A stretch of DNA of 64,000 nt from Streptomyces ruber (lineage in GTDB: Bacteria > Actinomycetota > Actinomycetes > Streptomycetales > Streptomycetaceae). The position numbers were made by a program, and so were the translations under genes. Where the stretch lies: contig NZ_BMQK01000006.1 in NCBI RefSeq assembly GCF_014648075.1, positions 62,001 through 126,000 on the forward strand, in the 5' to 3' direction. Numbering within the stretch: the first letter of the stretch is position 1; the number at the start of each line of letters is the position of its first letter. The notes beneath the pieces were generated by a model. That model searched no databases, was not told the origin of the DNA, and saw only the letters and a program-made list of their open reading frames with translations. Shown here piece after piece: positions 15,667 through 25,295 of this stretch.

Positions 15667-15702
15667 TCACCGACTCCGCCCCGTGCCCGGCGCCCCGCCG
15701 GG

Positions 15703-16896
<1,194 letters not shown>

Positions 16897-17041
16897 TGCG
16901 AGCCCTCCCCTGCGGCTGTCCCTTCCTGTCCGTCCCTTCCTGTCTATTCGCTCGGGGGCGCGTCGAACAGGGCACTGACGGACTCACCGTTGCGCCGGGC
17001 CGTTCGTGGGCATGAGGTGAGCAGAAAGGGGGGCCGTCGAC

Positions 17042-17701
17042 ATGACGACGTCCATCAAGGCCACGCGCCGCCTGCCCGACTGGGCGAAACTGCTCACCGT
17101 CGCCGTCCTGCTCCTGGTGGTCGTGCTCGCCGCGCTGCGGCTGCTCGTCTTCGGGGGCCTCAAGGGCGTGTTCGGCGAGGAGACGCACGACCGCTCGGGT
17201 CCCGCGCTGCTCAAGTCCATCCAGGACATCAGCCGTTACGAGGCGGCCTCCGGCAACTTCCAGGTGGTGGTGGACCTGGAGAAGGACACCAGGTTCCTGC
17301 CGGACGCCCTTCGCGGCACCCGCACCCTGTACGTGGGCGCGGGCACCGTCGACGCCTACGTCGACCTCGGCAGGATCGGCGAGGACGACGTGACGGTGAA
17401 CGAGGACCGCACCTCGGCCACGCTCCGCCTGCCGCACGCGGCGCTCGGCGAGCCGGCCCTCGACCCCGACCGCTCCTACGCCGTCGCCAAGCAGCGCGGT
17501 CTGCTGGACCGCCTCGGCGACCTCTTCTCCGACAATCCCAACAGCGAGCGCGCCGTGCAGCAGCTGGCGGCCCGGCACATCGGCACCGCCGCCGAGGAGA
17601 GCGGCCTCACCGGCCGGGCCGAGGCGAACACCACCGACATGCTCCAGGGACTCCTCGGGTCGCTGGGCTTCGAGGAGGTGAAGGTGACGTACGGCGACTG
17701 A
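17042..17701 (+). CDS. DUF4230 membrane-anchored protein
   Basis: 219 residues. A basic head, then one membrane helix (about 16-40, LLTVAVLLLVVVLAALRLLVF), then an outside domain of DUF4230 type: LLKSIQDISRYEAASGNFQVVVDLEKD, TLYVGAGTVDAYVDLGRI, SATLRLPHAALGEPALDPDRS and the C-terminal helix DMLQGLLGSLGFEEVKVTYGD. DUF4230 proteins are anchored outside the membrane; their task is unknown. It diverges from EF-Tu; about 145 bases lie between them. Confidence 0.85.
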   Translation: MTTSIKATRRLPDWAKLLTVAVLLLVVVLAALRLLVFGGLKGVFGEETHDRSGPALLKSIQDISRYEAASGNFQVVVDLEKDTRFLPDALRGTRTLYVGAGTVDAYVDLGRIGEDDVTVNEDRTSATLRLPHAALGEPALDPDRSYAVAKQRGLLDRLGDLFSDNPNSERAVQQLAARHIGTAAEESGLTGRAEANTTDMLQGLLGSLGFEEVKVTYGD

Positions 17702-17829
17702 GGGCACCGTACGGCGGCCGGGAGCGCGTCGGCGGATTCCGGACGGCGTGCGGGCGGAACCCGGGCATCAGAGTCCCCCGCCGGGGTAACCGGCCCCACA
17801 ACGAAGGAAGTTGAAACCGGGAGGGTTGC

Positions 17830-18459
17830 ATGGTCCGTACAGCGTCGGCGTCGCGTTCTCGCGCTCCGGTTCCGGGTCGTCGGGCGGCTCCGGCGCCGCA
17901 CGGCCGGCGGCCGCTCCCGCTCCTGTTGCGTCTGCTGATCATGCTGCTGGCGTTCGTCGCGATGGTCGCGTTCGCGGCGGCGCTCGCCCGGGTGACGCTC
18001 CAGCCGTCGCCGGCCTCGGTGTCGCTCGTCCACAGCAACCTGCAGCCCGGCCGTTCGCTGCAGGCCTACCTGGACGCGCCCTCGCTGCGCGACGCCGTCA
18101 AGCAGCTCGGCGGGAACGTCCTGCTGGGCGTCCCCTTCGGAGTGCTGCTGCCGGTGCTGGCACCGGGTACGCGGGGTGTCCTGCGGGTGACCGCGGCGAC
18201 CGCTCTTGTCATGCTCATGGTAGAGCTGGTGCAGGGGGCGCTCGTGACCGGACGTGCCTTCGACATCGACGACGTCATCCTCAACACCGCGGGCGCCCTG
18301 CTGGGTTACCTCGTCCTCGGCCGGCGCCTCGGCCGGGCGGCCCATCCGCCCGCACCGCGGAAGGAGCCCGAGGTGCCCGAGGAGCCTGCCGAGCCGCGCG
18401 ACCGGCCGGCCGGCACCGGCATACGGCGCCTGCGTCCCGGGCGCCGCGCGAAGGCCTGA
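17830..18459 (+). CDS. VanZ-family membrane protein
   Basis: 209 residues with basic ends and four membrane helices. VanZ signature residues are present: GGNVLLGVPFGVLLP (N and PFG), ELVQG in the third helix, and the DIDDVILNTAGALLGYL motif in the fourth. VanZ itself gives low-level teicoplanin resistance; for most actinobacterial members the role is unknown. The C-terminus is a Pro/Glu/Arg-rich tail. ATG follows GGGAGGG. Confidence 0.85.
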   Translation: MVRTASASRSRAPVPGRRAAPAPHGRRPLPLLLRLLIMLLAFVAMVAFAAALARVTLQPSPASVSLVHSNLQPGRSLQAYLDAPSLRDAVKQLGGNVLLGVPFGVLLPVLAPGTRGVLRVTAATALVMLMVELVQGALVTGRAFDIDDVILNTAGALLGYLVLGRRLGRAAHPPAPRKEPEVPEEPAEPRDRPAGTGIRRLRPGRRAKA

Positions 18460-18524
18460 CCCCGCGCCCCCGGGGACGGCGCCCGCCGCCGGCCCCGGGG
18501 GCCGGTCACGGACGGCCGGGGTGG

Positions 18525-18761
18525 TCAGTGGACGGCCCAGGTGAACTTGTCGCCGCCGATCCAGTGGACCACGTCCGGGTCGTCGAGGTCGTGGACGTGG
18601 ATGCCGGCCGCCTGGGCGGCGTACAGGACATCGGTGATCGCGGTGGCCCTGCCGACCACCTCCCCGTCGATCTCCACGATGCGGAACGGCGGGTGGCCCG
18701 GTTGCACACCGAGCACCGTTATCCGCGGATGCCGCATGTACAGCGTCGAGTGTTCGGTCAT
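18525..18761 (-). CDS. small conserved hypothetical protein
   Basis: 78 residues beginning MTEHSTLYMRHPRITVLGVQ. Looks like a small alpha/beta protein: beta strands ITVLGVQPGHPP, FRIVEIDGEVVG, then a helix (ATAITDVLYAAQAAGIHVHDLDD) and an aromatic end (VHWIGGDKFTWAVH). The frame is open further upstream (to 18980) but that part overlaps the topoisomerase gene and is not protein-like. Convergent with the VanZ-like gene. I do not recognise a family. Confidence 0.65.
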   Translation of the reverse strand: MTEHSTLYMRHPRITVLGVQPGHPPFRIVEIDGEVVGRATAITDVLYAAQAAGIHVHDLDDPDVVHWIGGDKFTWAVH

Positions 18762-18820
18762 ACAAGAGAGCGTAGAGCGCATCGGTCGAGCGAGCACAAA
18801 GCGGACGTCTGCCGCCGGCC

Positions 18821-19867
18821 TCATCCGCCCAGCAGGTCGAGGACCGCCGCCTCCACGGCGCCCTGGGTAGCGGGCCGCCCGAAGGCCCCGTGCTCGCCCA
18901 GGCGGGTGAGCGCCGGCGCGATGGTCACCCCCTGCTCGAACAGCTCGAACACCTGCGGGTCGATGTAGGAGGCGCGGCACACGGCGGGCGTGTTGCCCAG
19001 GTAGCCGCTCACCTCGCGGACGGCACGGGTCATCTGGCGTTTCCGGGCCGTGGGCGTCTGCGGGCCCGCTTCCGCGGTGACCGCCACGGCGACCGCGGCC
19101 AGCACGGTGGCGTGCCAGGTACGGAAGTCCTTGGCGGTGATGTCGGTGCCGGACAGCCGCCGCAGCGCCTCGTTGAGGTCGTCGCCGTGCAGCTCGTGCC
19201 AGGCGCCCTTCTCCCAGTAGGCGAGGAGCCGCTGCCCCTCCCGCCGCCTGCGCCGCAGGGCCCGTACGACGCGGTGCGCCTCGTCGTCCACGAGGGCCCG
19301 GACCAGCTCGACACCGCCCTTGGCGGGATAGCTGAAGGCGATCTCGTCCCGCCGCACGGTGACGTGCTCGCGCAGCATCGTCGTCAGGCCGTACGTCTCA
19401 CTGTTGCGCGTGTGCCGGTCGCTGCCGATGCGGAAGAAACCGAGGTCCAGCAGGCGCACGGCGCACGCCGTGACCCGCGCCCGGCTCAGGCCCCGCCCCG
19501 CGAGGTCCTCGTCGACCTGGGCGCGCAGCCCGGGCAGGGCGCGCGCCACCTTGCGCACGTGCTCGTGCTTGGCGCGCTCCTGCCGGGCCCGGAACTCCTC
19601 GTGGTACAGGTACTGGCGGCGTCCCGCGTCGTCGGTCCCGACGGCCTGCAGATGGCCGTTGGGCCAGGGGCAGATCCACACGTTCCGCCAGGCGGGCGGG
19701 ATGGTCAGCGCGCGGATACGGGCCAGGTGTCCGGGGTCCTTGAGCGGCGCCCCGCCGACGTCTCGGTAACGGAAGCCGCGCCCGCAGCGCACGCGGGAGA
19801 AGCCGGGGCCGTCGCAGGAGCTGGTACGCAGTCGCACGGCGGGCCGCTCAGGGACGCCGCCACGCAT
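18821..19867 (-). CDS. eukaryotic/poxvirus-type DNA topoisomerase IB
   Basis: 348 residues. Family landmarks: GRGFRYRD and RIRALTIPPAWRNVWICPWPNGHLQAVGTDDAGRRQYLYH (N-terminal domain), FFRIGSDRHTRNSETYGLTTM (catalytic Arg), SYPAKGG (catalytic Lys), DITAKDFRTWHATVLAA (Arg and His) and the nucleophile Tyr in CRASYIDPQVFELF. It should relax supercoiled DNA by a 3'-phosphotyrosine link. ATG at 19867 is preceded by GGAGAG and overlaps the SDR stop by 20 bases; a GTG at 19837 would match the family's usual MRLR start. It forms an operon with the SDR upstream. Confidence 0.93.
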   Translation of the reverse strand: MRGGVPERPAVRLRTSSCDGPGFSRVRCGRGFRYRDVGGAPLKDPGHLARIRALTIPPAWRNVWICPWPNGHLQAVGTDDAGRRQYLYHEEFRARQERAKHEHVRKVARALPGLRAQVDEDLAGRGLSRARVTACAVRLLDLGFFRIGSDRHTRNSETYGLTTMLREHVTVRRDEIAFSYPAKGGVELVRALVDDEAHRVVRALRRRRREGQRLLAYWEKGAWHELHGDDLNEALRRLSGTDITAKDFRTWHATVLAAVAVAVTAEAGPQTPTARKRQMTRAVREVSGYLGNTPAVCRASYIDPQVFELFEQGVTIAPALTRLGEHGAFGRPATQGAVEAAVLDLLGG

Positions 19868-20651
19868 CGCTCTCCAGGTGTGATCCCGCCTGTGGGCCCA
19901 TCCGCAGCATGCCGCCGTCCGCGGCCCAGGAGGCGCCCGTGACGTACGAGGCGTCCCGGCTCGCGAGGAAGGCGATCACGGCCGCGATCTCGCGGGCGTC
20001 GCCGGGGCGGCCGAGCGGGACGCCCGGGCGGCGCTCGGTGCGCACGTCGGTGTCCTCCTGGCCGGTCATCGGGGTGGCGATCTCGCCGGGGGCGACCGCG
20101 TTGACGGTGATGCCGTGCTCGCCCAGTTCCAGCGCCATGACCTGGGTGAGCAGGCCGAGGCCGCCCTTGGCCGCGCAGTACGGGGCGGCGCCCACCCGGG
20201 GCTGGTGCTCGTGGACGGAGGTCACGTTGACGATACGGCCGCCGCCGCCCTGCCGGATCATGCGCCGCGCGGCCCGCTGCGAGCACAGGAACGGGCCGAC
20301 GAGGTCGACGTCCAGGACCCGGCGCACGTCCTCCAGCTCCAGGTCCAGGAAGGGCGTGGCCGTGCCGGTGCCGGCGTTGTTGACGAGGACGTCGATGCGC
20401 CCCAGCCGCTCGCACAGCTCGTCGACCGTGTCCGCGGCGGCGGGCAGCCGGGTCAGGTCCAGCTGCGCGGCCTCGGCCCGTACTCCGTGGGCGCGCACCT
20501 CCTCGGCGGTCGCCTCGGCGCCCTCGCGGTCGGTGTGCCAGGTGATGCCGACGTCCATCCCCGCCTGCGCCAGACGGACCGCCGTGGCCCTGCCGATACC
20601 GGAGTCGGCTCCGGTGACGACGGCCACTTCCCTGTGCTCACGCGCGGACAT
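19848..20651 (-). CDS. short-chain dehydrogenase/reductase (classical SDR)
   Basis: 267 residues. Rossmann cofactor motif VVTGADSGIGRATAVRLA, NNAG at about 90, catalytic Ser-Tyr-Lys (VNVTSVHEHQPRVGAAPYCAAKGGL), and the C-terminal YVTGASWAADGGM typical of 3-oxoacyl-reductase-like SDRs. Substrate unknown. ATG behind GGAGGT is strong. It leads a two-gene unit with topoisomerase IB and diverges from the PHP gene. Confidence 0.92.
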   Translation of the reverse strand: MSAREHREVAVVTGADSGIGRATAVRLAQAGMDVGITWHTDREGAEATAEEVRAHGVRAEAAQLDLTRLPAAADTVDELCERLGRIDVLVNNAGTGTATPFLDLELEDVRRVLDVDLVGPFLCSQRAARRMIRQGGGGRIVNVTSVHEHQPRVGAAPYCAAKGGLGLLTQVMALELGEHGITVNAVAPGEIATPMTGQEDTDVRTERRPGVPLGRPGDAREIAAVIAFLASRDASYVTGASWAADGGMLRMGPQAGSHLESDAWRRP

Positions 20652-20818
20652 CGGACCTCCTTCGACACACATGACGACATGCGCGTACGGGCGACTCGTG
20701 AACGAATCATTGACTAGTACAGACGTCGCATCGCAGTACCCGGGGGCGCCGGTCACAAACCGGGCGCCCCGTCGTGCGCCCGGGGTACGGCTGGGCAACC
20801 CTGGAGGAGGAGGTGGCC

Positions 20819-21838
20819 ATGGATCCCGTCGAGGCACTGGACCGGATCGCGTTCCTGCTGGAGCGGTCCCAGGCGCCGACGTACCGCGTCCGGGCCTTCC
20901 GCACGGCCGCCGGGGTGCTGGGCGGCCTGCCCGCGGACGAGGTGGCGCGGCGGGCGGCCGACGGCACGCTCGAGTCGCTCAAGGGCGTCGGCCCGAGGAC
21001 CGCCCAGGTCGTGCGCGAGGCGCTGGCCGGTGCGGTGCCGGGCTATCTGGCCACGCTGGAGGACGGGGCCGGCCGGCCGCTCGCGCGGGGTGGCGAAGAG
21101 CTGCGGGCGCTGCTGCGGGGCGACTGCCACCTGCACTCGGACTGGTCCGACGGCGGCAGCCCGATCGAGGAGATGGGCCGGACGGCGGCCGGGCTCGGCC
21201 ACGAGTGGGCGGTCCTCACCGACCACTCGCCCCGGCTGACCGTGGCCCGCGGGCTGTCGGCGGACCGGCTGCGCGAGCAGCTCGACGTGGTGGCCGCGCT
21301 GAACGAACGGTGGGCCCCGTTCAGGCTGCTCACCGGCATCGAGTGCGACATCCTCGACGACGGCTCGCTGGACCAGGAACCCGAGCTGCTGGAGCGGCTC
21401 GACGTGGTCGTGGTGTCGGTGCACTCCAAGCTGCGCATGCCGGCCCGGCCCATGACCCGCCGCATGGTCGCGGCCGTCCGCGACCCCCACGCCGACGTGC
21501 TCGGGCACTGCACCGGGCGGCTGGTGACCGGACGCGGCCGGCCGGAGTCGGAGTTCGACGCGGAGGAGGTCTTCGCCGCCTGCGCCGCGTCCGGGACGGC
21601 CGTGGAGATCAACAGCCGTCCCGAACGGCTCGACCCGCCCCGGCGGCTGCTGCGCCGGGCGGTGGAGGCGGGCGTGCTGTTCGCGGTCGACACCGACGCG
21701 CACGCGCCCGGCCAGCTCGACTGGCAGATCCACGGCTGCGCGCGGGCGGAGGAGTGCGGGGTGCCCGCCGAGCGCGTCGTCACCACATGGCCGGCGGACC
21801 GCCTGCTGGCCTGGACCCGGGACCGTACACCCGCGTAG
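20819..21838 (+). CDS. PHP-domain phosphoesterase with helix-hairpin-helix N-terminus
   Basis: 339 residues. Residues 1-90 carry a helix-hairpin-helix region like that of family X polymerases (EALDRIAFLLERSQAPTYRVRAFRTAA, ESLKGVGPRTAQVVREAL). The PHP domain follows with metal ligands DCHLHSDWSDG, LTDHS, GIECDI, VSVHSK, LGHCTGR and DTDAH. This is the C-terminal half of a bacterial PolX without the polymerase domain. Related proteins act as phosphatases or 3'-5' nucleases; here the HhH part hints at DNA binding (inference). ATG sits behind GGAGGAGG. Confidence 0.88.
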   Translation: MDPVEALDRIAFLLERSQAPTYRVRAFRTAAGVLGGLPADEVARRAADGTLESLKGVGPRTAQVVREALAGAVPGYLATLEDGAGRPLARGGEELRALLRGDCHLHSDWSDGGSPIEEMGRTAAGLGHEWAVLTDHSPRLTVARGLSADRLREQLDVVAALNERWAPFRLLTGIECDILDDGSLDQEPELLERLDVVVVSVHSKLRMPARPMTRRMVAAVRDPHADVLGHCTGRLVTGRGRPESEFDAEEVFAACAASGTAVEINSRPERLDPPRRLLRRAVEAGVLFAVDTDAHAPGQLDWQIHGCARAEECGVPAERVVTTWPADRLLAWTRDRTPA

Positions 21839-21874
21839 CCGGGGCCGGGCGGGACCGGAAGAGGAGAGGCGCAC

Positions 21875-22540
21875 ATGGGCAGGGCAGCCGTGTTCGACGT
21901 CGACGGCACCCTCGTCGACACCAATCACCTGCACGTGACGAGCTGGTGGGAGGCGTTCCGTCAGGCCGGCCACCGGGTGCCGATGCACGACATCCACCGG
22001 TCGGTCGGGCTCGCCGGGCCCGACCTGGTCGCCCGCCTGCTGGGCGACGGCCGGGACCGGGCGCAGGACGACGCGGTCGACGCCGCGCACAAGGCGCTGT
22101 ACGGCACGTACTTCGACCGGCTGCCGCCGCTGCGCGACGCGGCGAGGCTGCTGCGGCGCCTCGACCACGACGGCTGGACCGTGGTGCTCGCCACCTCGGC
22201 CGGGGGCGCCGAACTGTCCGCGCTGCGCCGGGCGATCGACGCCGACGACGCCATCGCGGCCACCGCCTCCGCCGACGACGTGACGGCGGGCAAGCCCGCG
22301 CCCGAACCGGTCGAGCACGCCCTGGACGTCGTCGGGGTGCCCGCCGAGCGCGCGGTCTTCGTCGGTGACACGGTGTGGGACATGCGGGCGGGCAGCCGTG
22401 CCGGGGTGGCCTGCGTGGGGCTCCTGTCCGGCGGCATCCCGCGCGCCGACCTGGAGGAGGCGGGCGCCCGGGCGGTCTACCGGGACCCGGCGCACCTGCT
22501 GGCGGCACTGGCGGAGAGCCCGCTGGCCCGGGGCGCGTGA
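21875..22540 (+). CDS. HAD-superfamily phosphatase (beta-phosphoglucomutase-like cap type)
   Basis: 221 residues. HAD motifs: FDVDGTLVDTN (motif I, nucleophile and acid Asp), LATSAGG (motif II), GKPAPEP (motif III Lys) and FVGDTVWDMRAGSRAG (motif IV). A helical cap (HVTSWWEAFRQAGHRVPMHDIHRSVGLAG) lies after motif I as in phosphoglycolate phosphatase/beta-PGM relatives. ATG is preceded by GGAAGAGGAG and stands 36 bases after the PHP gene, so the two are probably cotranscribed. Confidence 0.9.
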   Translation: MGRAAVFDVDGTLVDTNHLHVTSWWEAFRQAGHRVPMHDIHRSVGLAGPDLVARLLGDGRDRAQDDAVDAAHKALYGTYFDRLPPLRDAARLLRRLDHDGWTVVLATSAGGAELSALRRAIDADDAIAATASADDVTAGKPAPEPVEHALDVVGVPAERAVFVGDTVWDMRAGSRAGVACVGLLSGGIPRADLEEAGARAVYRDPAHLLAALAESPLARGA

Positions 22541-22541
22541 C

Positions 22542-22573
22542 GGCCGCTCCCGCCCCTGCCCGCGGGAGCGGCC
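22542..22573 (+). terminator. intrinsic-type terminator after the HAD gene
   Basis: 12-bp perfect stem (22542-22553 with 22562-22573), 8-base loop, beginning right after the stop codon. Confidence 0.75.
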
Positions 22574-22652
22574 CTCCCCACCGGTCCCGGCAGTGGCGTT
22601 TCCCACACCGGCACCCGTGTGACGTACCGCACCGTGGGACACCCGCCTTCGC

Positions 22653-23801
22653 ATGAGCACCTCCCTCCCCCAGTTCCTGCGCACCGAGGCCCATGCCCTG
22701 AACACCGTCGCCCGCAATGCGCTGCGCGGCACCGGCCGGGACCGCGATCTCCTCGTGCAGTCGCTGAAGGCGGCCGCCGCCGCGCTGATCGCCTGGGTCA
22801 TCGCGGACGAGGTGCTCAACGACCCGATGGCGATGATGGCGCCGTGGGTGGCGGTCGTCCTGGTGCAGGCGACCGTCTACAGCTCGCTGCGGCAGGGGGC
22901 GCAGCAGTTCGCGGCGATCTGTGTGGGCGCGGTGATCGCCGCGGCCTCGCAGGCGCTCACCGGCGGGAACGTCGTGGGCGCCCTCGCGGTGTGCATGCCC
23001 GTGCTGATGCTGCTGAGCAACTGGCACCGCTTCGGCGACCAGGGCGTCTACGCCGCCACCACGGCGCTGTTCACGCTGACCATGGACCCGGTCACGCTGT
23101 CGGCGGTCGGCCACCGGCTGGGGCAGGCGGCGCTCGGCGCGGTGATCGGCATCGCCGTCAACGCGTTGGTCTTCCCCCCGATCCACCTGCGGGACGTACG
23201 GGAGAACATGGCGGCCCTCGCGCACCAGGCGGGAGACACCCTGCACACCGTGGCGGAGGGCCTGCGGGGCGAGTGGGACGCGTCGACCGTGGCGGAGTGG
23301 TCGAGCGCCGCCGGACGGCTGGAGCGCCGGCTCGACGGGCTGGTCTCGGCCCGCGGATGGAGCGAGGAGAGCCTGCGGCTGACCGCCAGCTGGCTGAGCA
23401 GGCTGCACCGCGTGCCGCTGGACGTGCCGCCCACCACGGAGGACGACCGCTGGAGCCGGGTGACCGGCCACGTCAGGGCGCTGACACGGGCGCTGGCCGT
23501 GGCAGCCGACGAGAACCGCACACCGGGCCCGCCCGACGTTCCGGCGCTGCACACGTACGCCCGTCTCCTGGAGCTGATCGGCGACTCCTGTCACGCGGAG
23601 GCCCGGCGCATCGAGCGGGGCGTGGACGGCGGGTCCGAGTGCCTGGACGACGAGGCGCTGGCCACCATGGACGAGCTGCACGAGGAACTGCAGGGCAGGC
23701 TGCGCGAGCAGGCCGGCCAGGGGGCCGCGCCGACCGCCGTGCTGGGCACGCTGCTGCTCCAGGCGGAGAACCTGTGGGCCGAGACGGTGCGCAGGCCGTG
23801 A
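22653..23801 (+). CDS. FUSC/aromatic-acid-exporter family membrane protein
   Basis: 382 residues. The first half holds about six membrane helices (SLKAAAAALIAWVIADEVL, MAPWVAVVLVQATVYSSLRQGAQQFAAICVGAVIAAASQAL and on to ALGAVIGIAVNALVFPP), the second half is a cytosolic helical domain (HLRDVRENMAALAHQAGDTLH to the end). That is the AaeB/FUSC layout of exporters for aromatic acids or other organic anions. A paralogue with the same plan is at 33637. The ATG has no good Shine-Dalgarno. Confidence 0.85.
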   Translation: MSTSLPQFLRTEAHALNTVARNALRGTGRDRDLLVQSLKAAAAALIAWVIADEVLNDPMAMMAPWVAVVLVQATVYSSLRQGAQQFAAICVGAVIAAASQALTGGNVVGALAVCMPVLMLLSNWHRFGDQGVYAATTALFTLTMDPVTLSAVGHRLGQAALGAVIGIAVNALVFPPIHLRDVRENMAALAHQAGDTLHTVAEGLRGEWDASTVAEWSSAAGRLERRLDGLVSARGWSEESLRLTASWLSRLHRVPLDVPPTTEDDRWSRVTGHVRALTRALAVAADENRTPGPPDVPALHTYARLLELIGDSCHAEARRIERGVDGGSECLDDEALATMDELHEELQGRLREQAGQGAAPTAVLGTLLLQAENLWAETVRRP

Positions 23802-24110
23802 CGCGGATCACCGCGCCGCGCGGGCCGGAACCGGAACACCGGCCACGGGTTTCCCGTTGAACCGACCGTGGGTGCGGACGGGACGGTGTCCCCGGGCCTC
23901 ACCATCAGCCCACAGGGACGATCGTCCGGCTGAAGCCCTGTGGAGCCCCTCGCCGCGAGGCGACCGCCGTCCGCGCCCACCACCTGCCGCCCCGGCCGCG
24001 ATTCCCCCGTCCCGGCCGGGGCTTCTCCCTTTTCGGGGTCCCTCTCCCCACGGGTGTCAGGTCCTCCGCCGGGTCCCGGGGTCCTTGTCTTCGAGCCGGG
24101 TCCCGGGTCC
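23802..24110. other. gene-free stretch with terminator and tandem duplication
   Basis: No gene seen. A 10-bp stem (23989-23998 with 24013-24022) followed by a pyrimidine run ending CTTTT is a terminator candidate. From about 24069 to 24122 there are two near-identical copies of a 28-base segment (GGGTCCCGG, then GTCCTTG, then TCTTCGAGC or ACTTCGAGC); the second copy supplies the -35 box of the next gene. Confidence 0.5.
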
Positions 24111-24141
24111 TTGACTTCGAGCGCTCTTCGATCCGTAGCGT
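24111..24141 (+). promoter_or_regulatory. MerR-type promoter (19-bp spacer with central palindrome)
   Basis: TTGACT at 24111-24116 and TAGCGT at 24136-24141 are separated by 19 bases, longer than the normal 17. The spacer contains the palindrome GAGCGCTC. A long spacer around a dyad is the hallmark of promoters activated by MerR-family regulators. The ATG of the following SDR lies 7 bases after the -10 box, so the transcript would be leaderless. Confidence 0.6.
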
Positions 24142-24148
24142 GCCGTGC

Positions 24149-25118
24149 ATGACCACCACCGCACATCACGGGATCGGTTCGGGGTGCGGTGCGCGGAGCA
24201 CCGCGGACGACGTCCCGCGGGGCGTCGACCTCACCGGGCGGCTCGCGCTCGTCACCGGCGGCCACTCGGGCATCGGCCTGGAGACCACGCGTGCGCTCAC
24301 CCGGGCGGGCGCCCGGGTCGTGGTCCCCGCGCGACGGCCCGACGTGGCCCGGGAGGCGCTGCACGACGTCCCGGGCGCCGAGGTGGACGAGCTGGACCTC
24401 GGCGACCTGGACAGCGTCCGCGCCTTCGCCGAGCGCTTCCCGGCCTCGGGCCGCGCCCTCGACGTCGTGATCGGCAACGCCGGGATCATGGCCTGTCCCG
24501 AGACGCGGGTGGACCACGGATGGGAGGCCCGGTTCGCGACGAACCACCTGGGCCGCCACGCCCTCGTCAACCGGCTCCGGCCCGCGACCGAACCGGCGGC
24601 GCGTGTCGTCTCCGTCTCCTCCACCGGCCACCACCACTCCGGCATCCGCTGGGACGACCCGCACTGGACGCGCGACTACGACAGGTGGGCGGCGTACGGC
24701 CAGGCCAAGACGGCGAACGTGCTGTTTCGCCGTGCACCTCGACGCACTGGCCCGGGAGCGGGGCGTACGGGCCTTCGCGGTGCACCCCGGCGGCATCCTC
24801 ACCCCGCTCCAGCGGCACCTCGGCACGGCGGGGATGGTGGAGCGCGGCTGGGTCGACGAGAACGGCTCGCCCGTCGATCCGGACGCCCTCAAGACGCCCG
24901 AGCAGGGTGCCGCCACCCAGGTCTGGGCCGCGACCTCGCCCGGGCTCGCCGGTCTGGGCGGCCCGTACTGCGAGGACTGCGACGTCGCCGAGCCGGCTCC
25001 CGCCGACGGCGCCCGCGGCGGCGTCCGCGACTACGCCGTCGATCCGGTGGACGCGGCCCGTCTGCGGGAGCTTTCCGCGGACCTCACCGGGGTGAACGCC
25101 TTCGCCGCGCGGAAATGA
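24149..25118 (+). pseudogene. short-chain dehydrogenase broken by a +1 frameshift
   Basis: The first 190 or so codons read as an SDR of the retinol-dehydrogenase-like type: LALVTGGHSGIGLETTRALTRAGA, NAGIMACPETRVDHGWEARFATNHLGRHALV, VVSVSSTGHHHSG and YGQAKTANVLF. At 24725-24727 (TTT) one extra T shifts the frame; the rest of the protein continues in the next frame as AVHLDALARERGVRAFAVHPGGILTPLQRHL through to VNAFAARK and TGA at 25116-25118. Without the extra base the product would be about 322 residues, the family's normal size. It is either a recent pseudogene or an error in the sequence. Confidence 0.85.
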
Positions 25119-25159
25119 CCTGTCGGGCCCCGCACGGGCGGACCTGCCTGGCCCCGCGC

Positions 25160-25205
25160 GCTTCCGGCCACCGGGCGGCGGGTCCTCCGGGCGGTGGCCG
25201 GAAGC
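25160..25205 (+). terminator. 14-bp hairpin after the broken SDR
   Basis: Perfect stem 25160-25173 with 25192-25205, loop 18 bases, located between the SDR remnant and the epimerase gene. Confidence 0.6.
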
Positions 25206-25295
25206 TCCCGGTGCCGCCCCGTGCCTCCCCGTCCCGCCGCGTGCGACCGGCCGGGTACGGGGTACCCGGGCGCCCCCACCCGAGAGGAGCCAACG

